Assembly: GCA_009704345.1 (NCBI GenBank)
Contig: WLEH01000092.1
Span: 1 to 5,267 of the forward strand
Source of the DNA: Actinomycetota bacterium
Lineage (GTDB): Bacteria; Actinomycetota; Actinomycetes; S36-B12; UBA5976
Length of the DNA: 5,267 nt
Direction of reading: 5' to 3'
This document shows, piece by piece, positions 1 to 3,779 of the stretch (position 1 is its first letter; the number at the start of each line of letters is the position of its first letter). The notes below the pieces were generated by a model. The model searched no databases. It had not been told where the DNA came from and saw nothing but the letters and a program-made list of their open reading frames with translations. The translations under genes and the position numbers were made by a program.

Positions 1-1
1 C

Positions 2-1234
2 TTTGTACGTTTTGTTGTTCCCGCAATACCCCAGAGTCCAGATATCATCGATCTCTCCGAACGCAACCTACCTCTCAACGAATTCTACTCCGACTACACC
101 AAAATTTGCTACACTAACTCCCTAGGAAACGCCCTAATCGACGAAATCTCTGTGGAAATAGGTGATCAGACCATAGATCGTGTCACCGGAATGTGGCTGG
201 ACATCTGGAGCAACTACTTCATTCCAGAAGAGAAACGCTCAGTATATAACACTATGGTCGCGAAGTTCCCCTTCGTACCGGGGTTCGCACCATTTCTAAA
301 CCAGCCGAGCTACCTCCAATCTGCGGGTGGAATCGGTCAGGACATATTCTTTCTAGATGGCGAACACTGTGAGTTATTTGTACCTGTTCCATTCTGGTTC
401 TGCGGCGAATATGAGAACGCGTTCCCTCTTATTGCGCTACAGGGGCAAGATATGCGTGTCCGGATGAAAGTCCGGCCTTTCGTGGAGACAATGTTCAAGT
501 GTTTCCAACCTCTGTTCGAAACCAACATCTTCACCAACGTCCACGAATTACACCTCAAAGAAGCCGAACTATACGTGACATACTATCATCTAGACAACGA
601 TGAACGACGACAATTCGCTCTCAATACGCGGGAATATGTGATAGAAGATCACCAGATCATGATGAATTACAATATCCCACCAGAACACACCAACATCAAA
701 TTCAAACTCCCTCTCAATCGCCCCATAAAAGACCTCTACTGGGTAATACAACGATCAGAGGCCAAAGAGTTCAATGATTGGTTCAACTATACCAACAAAG
801 TCCTAGACGAAAAAGGCACACCCACCCATATCATGGAACGCGCTCAGCTCAATCTCAATGGTGTCGGCAGATTCTGGGAACCACTAGATAACAGATATCT
901 CATGTATGCGAAACCCTACCGAGCTCATCGCTATATACCCGGTATAGACCGTAATGGCTTTCTATATAACTATCTGTTCTGTATCGACCCGAATGCGTTA
1001 CAACATAATGGATCTATGAATGCCACATCTTTTACAGAGGTAGTACTGGATCTCACCCTCTATAATGTGGACCAATATATGGGATTCACGGAAAAAATAT
1101 TGGCGGGTGAACTGGTAACCGAGGAGTTCCCCAGGATTAATCCCTCTAAACTTCCTACAGTTCTACACGTATTCGCGAGGTCCTATAATGTGTTGCGAAT
1201 CTATAATGGATGTGCCACACTCAGATATAAGTAG
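2..1234 (+). CDS. MCP: Major capsid protein, double jelly-roll, 5'-partial
   Basis: This is the main structural protein of the icosahedral virion; in the family, trimers form the capsomers. The reading frame is open from the left edge, so the true start lies outside; 410 residues are visible. Family-like segments in order: the end of the first jelly roll (FVRFVVPAIP at 1-10, then YTNSLGNALIDEISVEIGDQ at about 37-55, where the family has a tryptophan-asparagine/glycine motif followed by an IGGQ-type turn); WLDIW at about 65-69; the inter-domain signature FVPVPFWF at 126-133 followed by FPLIALQGQDM at 141-151; and the C-terminal NVLRIYNG strand close to the stop. The usual length is about 450-500 residues, so I infer that some 60-70 N-terminal residues are missing. 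The ending LRIYNGCATLRY differs from the more common LRIMSGMGGLAY, suggesting a divergent lineage. A GTG at 152 is not the start because the coding signal continues upstream. Codons favour C at third positions, as in the ligase gene. The gene is presumably late-expressed; its promoter is outside the window. Confidence 0.95.
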   Translation, partial: FVRFVVPAIPQSPDIIDLSERNLPLNEFYSDYTKICYTNSLGNALIDEISVEIGDQTIDRVTGMWLDIWSNYFIPEEKRSVYNTMVAKFPFVPGFAPFLNQPSYLQSAGGIGQDIFFLDGEHCELFVPVPFWFCGEYENAFPLIALQGQDMRVRMKVRPFVETMFKCFQPLFETNIFTNVHELHLKEAELYVTYYHLDNDERRQFALNTREYVIEDHQIMMNYNIPPEHTNIKFKLPLNRPIKDLYWVIQRSEAKEFNDWFNYTNKVLDEKGTPTHIMERAQLNLNGVGRFWEPLDNRYLMYAKPYRAHRYIPGIDRNGFLYNYLFCIDPNALQHNGSMNATSFTEVVLDLTLYNVDQYMGFTEKILAGELVTEEFPRINPSKLPTVLHVFARSYNVLRIYNGCATLRYK

Positions 1235-1242
1235 TGATTGAT

Positions 1243-1257
1243 GGAATGATACATTCC
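1243..1257 (+). terminator. Hairpin just after the capsid gene stop
   Basis: A perfect 6-bp stem, GGAATG / CATTCC, around the 3-nt loop ATA begins 8 nt after the capsid stop codon. In Mimivirus, transcript 3' ends coincide with palindromes downstream of the stop (the hairpin rule). By analogy this could mark the capsid mRNA end, but the stem is short. Confidence 0.4.
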
Positions 1258-1283
1258 GGATGATGTTTTAATTATCACATCGA

Positions 1284-1302
1284 ATGATGATGTAATCATC
1301 AT
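1284..1302 (+). terminator. Second hairpin downstream of the capsid gene
   Basis: A perfect 8-bp stem, ATGATGAT / ATCATCAT, surrounds the loop GTA about 50 nt after the capsid stop. It lies in a GAT/ATC-rich stretch, so it may partly reflect simple sequence. It could be a back-up or the true 3'-end hairpin for the capsid transcript. Confidence 0.35.
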
Positions 1303-1531
1303 CAACATCTTCTCGACAACATCCAAAATAAAAAATAGATGTTCAGGATTTTGCCGGAACGTTTTTGAATAAAAAAAACATCGCTGCGAAGAGATCGTTA
1401 ATGATTCACGTAAAAAAGTGGGAAACTTCGAAACGTCGCATGGTATTCAATATTCATTTCCTATTGACATCTGCGCTATCTCCTCTATAAAGTCTGCGAC
1501 GCGCAACCGATAGAGACTTCTGCTCGCTAGG
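1303..1531. other. AT-rich spacer without recognisable gene
   Basis: No convincing coding frame is seen here on either strand. There are A-runs near 1328-1335 and 1370-1378. The only ATG-initiated frame of note is a 29-codon one at 1401-1490, with no supporting features. It separates the capsid 3' hairpins from the palindrome-rich block that follows. Confidence 0.5.
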
Positions 1532-1640
1532 TCTATAGGAAAATGATATGAGATCGCATAGGGCGCCGCAGGCGCCCGCCGGCCTTCGGCCGGGCGGTGG
1601 ATACCATTTGTCTATCAATTTACACCCTATTTCCTATAGA
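1532..1640. mobile_element. MITE-like element with 11-bp inverted ends
   Basis: TCTATAGGAAA at 1532-1542 is matched exactly by its reverse complement TTTCCTATAGA at 1630-1640, giving a 109-bp block with perfect 11-bp terminal inverted repeats. Its centre is a 90% GC hyperpalindrome in otherwise AT-rich spacer. Short non-coding elements with inverted ends and palindromic cores are the form of miniature inverted-repeat transposable elements, and repeats of this kind are known from pithovirus genomes. If TA were the target site, the ends would read TA then TAGGAAA, giving a possible TA duplication; this is inference. No transposase is encoded. Alternatives are a recombination or packaging site, or a regulatory RNA structure. 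Only one copy is visible here. Confidence 0.4.
1561..1600. repeat. GC-rich double hairpin (hyperpalindrome)
   Basis: 36 of 40 bases are G or C. The first hairpin is GGGCGCC (1561-1567), loop GCA, GGCGCCC (1571-1577). The second is CCGGCC (1579-1584), loop TTC, GGCCGG (1588-1593), and it extends with one bulged G by GCC at 1576-1578 pairing with GGC read from 1595-1597. An alternative pairing GCCCG (1574-1578) / CGGGC (1591-1595) is also possible. The two stems can compete for shared bases. It could block transcription from both flanking convergent genes. Confidence 0.75.
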
Positions 1641-1785
1641 AAATAATGTGGATAGCAGTGGATCTTCCGGTGGGCGATGCTCCAGAGGATACCACATCAA
1701 TGTCTATAGGAGATGAGGCTAGAGGTTATAGCGACATTGGTATCGAGTCTTGTTATATGAATGCTTCTATTCTCTATAGAAAATA
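1627..1785. repeat. Pair of 19-bp direct repeats with CTATAG core
   Basis: Positions 1627-1645 and 1767-1785 are the same 19-bp sequence with two mismatches; the last 12 bases, CTATAGAAAATA, are identical. The copies are 140 bp apart. Two further CTATAG sites (1533-1538 and 1704-1709) fall in the same 250 bp, both within the longer match TCTATAGGA. The copies bracket a 46-codon reading frame almost exactly. This could be the trace of repeated insertion of one palindromic element or a set of binding sites. Confidence 0.6.
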
Positions 1786-1786
1786 G
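1646..1786 (+). CDS. Possible 46-residue hypothetical protein
   Basis: An ATG-initiated frame of 46 codons ends in TAG. The product begins MWIAVDLPVGDAPEDTTSMS and ends NASILYRK; it is rather acidic in its first half, with no signal peptide, membrane segment or motif I can name. The start lies six bases after one CTATAG palindrome and the stop lies inside another, so the frame sits neatly between two repeat copies. That may mean it is cargo of a small element, or that the frame is chance in a repeat-rich spacer. No promoter motif is evident. I regard it as less likely real than not. Confidence 0.25.
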   Translation: MWIAVDLPVGDAPEDTTSMSIGDEARGYSDIGIESCYMNASILYRK

Positions 1787-1789
1787 AAG
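1764..1789 (-). terminator. 26-bp near-perfect palindrome beyond the 302-aa gene
   Basis: Arms 1764-1776 and 1777-1789 pair throughout except for C1772/A1781, centred on CTATAG. It begins 28 nt past the stop of the minus-strand gene, the position at which Mimivirus-type 3'-end hairpins lie. It could therefore define that gene's polyadenylation site. It also contains the downstream copy of the CTATAGAAAATA repeat, so a transposon-remnant origin is equally possible. Confidence 0.5.
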
Positions 1790-1817
1790 AATATTGTATG
1801 GAGAAATTACTGGCACC

Positions 1818-2726
1818 TCAGTGTTTATTGTGGTTCATGACGAAGTTATCGGTGGTTGTGACGGGTATCTCATGTGTCTCGTATTCTTTAGAGAATGGAG
1901 CATCATGAAGTACCGGTATATAGACGAAGTCACTGGAGGATGCTTTGTCGTGAATTTCCCGCCGGAATTTCCGTGTCAAGTTTTTCTCTTCTATGAATTT
2001 ACCATTCCGGATGTTGATGCGAATGTTCTGATATATAACAGTGATCAGGGGTACTGGGGCAACTTTTACTGGAACAAGCGTGTGACGTTCATAGAGAATG
2101 TCGATGAAATTCGGGAATGAATCCATAGATGATGTGATGATGTAGTGTTTATCGGGATTTTTGTTGTAGATCTCGATGAACTTGATGAAGAGATTGATGG
2201 CGCAGATATCAGCGAGAGGTTGAACGATGAAGTGATTGTCGAAAACATGATCGCTGTATCTGTGTATATCATCGATGATGCGATCGATCACCTCGCGATT
2301 GAATATTGGAGATTCGAGTTTACGAATCTCGATCTCCAGTTTCATCAGAAGAAATGTCGACACCTGCGAATCGCGCAGTCCGCGAATCTCGGATTCTCGA
2401 ATAGCACCCTGAGTAATCAGTGAATCTATAAGGCGAACACCATCCGCATGGATATCCTTCTTGACCTCCTCGGAAGATGCTGGTTCCTCACTCTGTTTTA
2501 TAAAGAACGCTGCGAAGAGAAGATTGTAGATGTGATCGGACTGCTTGGCATAATGGATCTGGAGTTTCCGGGAGTTGAAACGGAGCTGGCGCTGTATGTT
2601 CGGCTCATCCGTGATGACGATGAATTTCTGCTTCTCTGGAAAAGATCCGATGAAATTGCGGATCTCGGTGTTTCTCTCGTCTAACTCCGTGTTAGCTGCT
2701 GCGAAAATATGAACAGTTGGCTCCAT
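1818..2726 (-). CDS. Hypothetical protein, 302 aa, unrecognised
   Basis: I do not recognise this protein. The frame starts with ATG (MEPTVHIFAAANTELDE) and stops with TGA at 1818-1820. It looks soluble: there is no signal peptide and no clear membrane span. The pattern is alternating beta strands and charged helices: strand-like KFIVIT at about 34-39, a Glu/Ser-rich stretch at about 79-90, a helical middle (about 95-190) rich in Ile, Arg and Glu, then strand-like HYIIT near 195 and a basic tail. PEKQKFIVIT and PDKHYIIT, each followed by a helix, resemble each other, so two related alpha/beta halves are conceivable. It is a real gene by its length, its AAAATTGA promoter octamer 54 nt before the ATG with TATA-like TATATTATA in between (2749-2757), and a palindrome after its stop. 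Long antisense frames here are shadows. It is divergent from the 144-aa gene across a 391-bp spacer and convergent with the capsid gene. The promoter suggests early expression. Confidence 0.85.
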   Translation of the reverse strand: MEPTVHIFAAANTELDERNTEIRNFIGSFPEKQKFIVITDEPNIQRQLRFNSRKLQIHYAKQSDHIYNLLFAAFFIKQSEEPASSEEVKKDIHADGVRLIDSLITQGAIRESEIRGLRDSQVSTFLLMKLEIEIRKLESPIFNREVIDRIIDDIHRYSDHVFDNHFIVQPLADICAINLFIKFIEIYNKNPDKHYIITSSMDSFPNFIDILYERHTLVPVKVAPVPLITVIYQNIRINIRNGKFIEEKNLTRKFRREIHDKASSSDFVYIPVLHDAPFSKEYETHEIPVTTTDNFVMNHNKH

Positions 2727-2766
2727 TTTCCGTGGGGATAACTGATGCTATAATATACAGTGTTTT

Positions 2767-2794
2767 CATACATAAAATATCAATTTTATGTGTG
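2767..2794. repeat. Inverted repeat over the early-promoter octamer
   Basis: ACATAAAAT at 2770-2778 pairs exactly with ATTTTATGT at 2783-2791 around the loop ATCA. With one T/G mismatch the arms extend to 12 bp. The right arm contains most of the AAAATTGA octamer of the 302-aa gene, so the dyad could be a factor-binding site rather than a terminator. Confidence 0.6.
2780..2787 (-). promoter_or_regulatory. Mimivirus-type early promoter AAAATTGA for the 302-aa gene
   Basis: The minus strand reads exactly AAAATTGA, ending 54 nt upstream of the ATG at 2726. This octamer is the early-promoter element described for Mimivirus, usually about 60 nt upstream of the start codon. An AT-rich TATATTATA (2749-2757) lies between it and the ATG. 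The match of sequence and spacing is seen directly; early timing is inferred. Confidence 0.65.
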
Positions 2795-2849
2795 AATTTA
2801 GGAATATGTGAACTTATGAATATGTGAATTTATGAATATGTGAATATGT
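2786..2849. repeat. 16-bp tandem repeat, about four copies
   Basis: Units at 2802-2817 (GAATATGTGAACTTAT), 2818-2833 (GAATATGTGAATTTAT) and 2834-2849 (GAATATGTGAATATGT) follow head to tail; a degenerate unit at 2786-2801 matches at 12 of 16 positions. The array sits immediately upstream of the AAAATTGA octamer of the 302-aa gene. There are no spacers, so it is not a CRISPR array. It could be a set of activator sites or a slippage-prone microsatellite. Confidence 0.85.
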
Positions 2850-2877
2850 GACCTTATTCTAGGTTATACTGATCTGG

Positions 2878-2986
2878 TTATCTAGACTTGCAATAGGACT
2901 TGTGAGTGTATTTACTCCTGGATGATCTACCTCTAATCTTCTTTAGAGTCTTTTTACTTCTTCTCTTATTAATCGGAGTTTTTCAT
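2878..2986 (-). pseudogene. Probable frameshifted gene for a small, very basic protein
   Basis: The minus strand carries an ATG at 2984-2986 that reads MKNSD and stops. If the run of five A after this ATG (2979-2983) had four, the frame would give a 35-residue protein beginning MKTPINKRRSKKTLKKIRGR and ending YCKSR before TAA at 2878-2880. Fifteen of its 35 residues are Lys or Arg and six are Ser. Short basic Ser/Lys/Arg proteins are common in giant viruses and are thought to bind DNA or be packaged, but I cannot assign a family. As the sequence stands, the basic frame has TGA directly before it and no ATG. Explanations are a sequencing error in the homopolymer, a decayed gene, or slippage on the A-run. 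The stretch is purine-rich, so a basic frame could arise by chance. TATAAATA at 3024-3031 lies about 38 nt upstream. Confidence 0.35.
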
Positions 2987-3045
2987 GATCTACTCTTCTA
3001 TCATCCGCGAATCCGCCCTCCATTATTTATAGAGATGTCCATAAA

Positions 3046-3053
3046 AAAATTGA
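3046..3053 (+). promoter_or_regulatory. Mimivirus-type early promoter AAAATTGA for the 144-aa gene
   Basis: An exact AAAATTGA, part of a longer A-run, ends 64 nt upstream of the ATG at 3118. It is the second such octamer in the window, facing the opposite way from the one at 2780-2787 and at nearly the same distance from its gene. This favours ATG 3118 as the start over GTG 3082, which would leave only a 28-nt leader. Confidence 0.65.
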
Positions 3054-3117
3054 TATTTGCCTCTCATCTATTAGACGAAGGGTGTATTGCTCGCGCCCGG
3101 CGATTAAATTCCAGAAG

Positions 3118-3552
3118 ATGCCAATTGACTACGTCACCGACAGTGGAAGCGCATTCCACATCCCAGAAAGAAGAATGACATCGCGCAACTACGCCATGTT
3201 CTACAACGCCTGTCTCTCCGGCAACATCCTGGACGCCGTCACCATCTACCAAACAAAATACATCGATATCACCTTCAACTTCCACCACATCTGGCGCACT
3301 ATGCTCTCAATCATGCACGGTATGCCATATATCCACGAATACACGGCATATCATAAACTACTCTGCTGGTTCGCCAGCCTACACCCCAAAATATACCAGG
3401 TGACCTCCAGAACCAGAATCACTCACGGCACACCCACCACCATGATCGACTACACCATTAAAAATAAGCCGACACACCTCCTACCACTCGCAAGAGCAAT
3501 AGAAGATCGCGATGATGCCCTCATCGTCTCCGGTCTTCTCTCTCTACGCTAG
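3118..3552 (+). CDS. Hypothetical protein, 144 aa, weakly ankyrin-like
   Basis: ATG at 3118 (MPIDYVTDSGSAFHIPE) is chosen because it follows the AAAATTGA octamer by 64 nt; a GTG 12 codons earlier and an ATG at 3175 are alternatives. The segment YNACLSGNILDAVTIY (about residues 30-45) resembles the helix-turn-helix of an ankyrin repeat, and LLCWFASLHPKIYQ (about 79-92) resembles the WL-type second helix seen in giant-virus ankyrin proteins. The spacing is irregular and no consensus TPLH is present, so the assignment is weak; a stand-alone helical accessory protein fits equally well. No signal peptide or membrane span is seen. C-ending codons match the capsid and ligase genes, supporting real coding. 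Its TAG stop overlaps the stop of the convergent 56-aa gene in the palindrome CTAG. Early expression is inferred from the promoter. Confidence 0.75.
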   Translation: MPIDYVTDSGSAFHIPERRMTSRNYAMFYNACLSGNILDAVTIYQTKYIDITFNFHHIWRTMLSIMHGMPYIHEYTAYHKLLCWFASLHPKIYQVTSRTRITHGTPTTMIDYTIKNKPTHLLPLARAIEDRDDALIVSGLLSLR

Positions 3553-3719
3553 AAACCACGGACACGCTCCACTAACTCGGTGATCAACTCGATGCTACCA
3601 TCTATCACCTCTATAACCTCCGCACTATTTGGCATATCTCGCTTCTTATAGTACGCGGCCGATATCGCCATCACAGTCAACGATGTGCCTATACGGAAAA
3701 CGTCCCAGAGCAATCCCAT
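3549..3719 (-). CDS. Small protein with N-terminal membrane anchor, 56 aa
   Basis: The frame starts with ATG at 3717-3719, directly after a run of six A, and stops with TAG. The product begins MGLLWDVFRIGTSLTVMAIS, a mostly hydrophobic stretch of about 23 residues followed by Lys-Lys-Arg-Asp, which suggests a single N-terminal membrane anchor. The remaining 30 residues (Glu-Val-Ile-Glu-Val-Ile and Glu-Leu-Ile-Thr-Glu-Leu patterns) look like an amphipathic helix. I do not recognise a family; small anchored proteins of this kind are often inner-membrane virion components in large DNA viruses, which is only a guess here. It exactly fills the space between its neighbours: its stop overlaps the 144-aa gene by four bases, and its start lies 38 nt after the ligase stop on the same strand. 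No AAAATTGA is seen upstream, so it may have another promoter class or share the ligase transcript. Confidence 0.65.
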   Translation of the reverse strand: MGLLWDVFRIGTSLTVMAISAAYYKKRDMPNSAEVIEVIDGSIELITELVERVRGF

Positions 3720-3743
3720 TTTTTATCGTCATATCTATTTTAT

Positions 3744-3779
3744 TTATGTGCTAACATTTACTTATGTGCTAACATCGAG
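3744..3779. repeat. 18-bp tandem duplication at the ligase gene end
   Basis: TTATGTGCTAACAT occurs at 3744-3757 and 3762-3775, 18 bp apart. Read on the minus strand, the unit is ATG TTA GCA CAT AA(G/A) TAA, that is, the last five ligase codons (MLAHK) plus the stop. The copy is in frame, so reading through the first stop would add only five residues before a second TAA at 3740-3742. Confidence 0.85.

Noticed and set aside
152..154. GTG at 152 as capsid start
   Set aside because: The frame is open to the left edge and the upstream residues fit the first jelly-roll domain.
337..558. 73-codon minus-strand frame
   Set aside because: It lies wholly inside the capsid gene, whose coding and family motifs are clear; the antisense product has no recognisable features.
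1401..1490. 29-codon plus-strand frame in the spacer
   Set aside because: Too short, with no promoter, motif or codon signal to support it.
2066..2272. 68-codon minus-strand frame
   Set aside because: It is a Ser/Thr/Ile-rich out-of-frame shadow within the 302-aa gene.
1761..2684. Three successive plus-strand frames (1761-2120, 2145-2423, 2448-2684)
   Set aside because: They run opposite the 302-aa gene, are broken into three pieces in place of one, and lack the promoter octamer; they are best explained as antisense shadows.
2786..2849. CRISPR array
   Set aside because: The repeats are 16 bp, directly adjacent and degenerate, without unique spacers or cas genes.
2906..3178. 90-codon plus-strand frame with a Leu-rich start
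   Set aside because: It begins at GTG before the AAAATTGA octamer and its Leu run comes from a pyrimidine-rich stretch; it ends out of frame inside the 144-aa gene. A real membrane protein is unlikely.
3064..3288. 74-codon minus-strand frame
   Set aside because: It is antisense to the start of the 144-aa gene and low-complexity in Val/Gly/Asp, typical of a shadow of C-ending codons.
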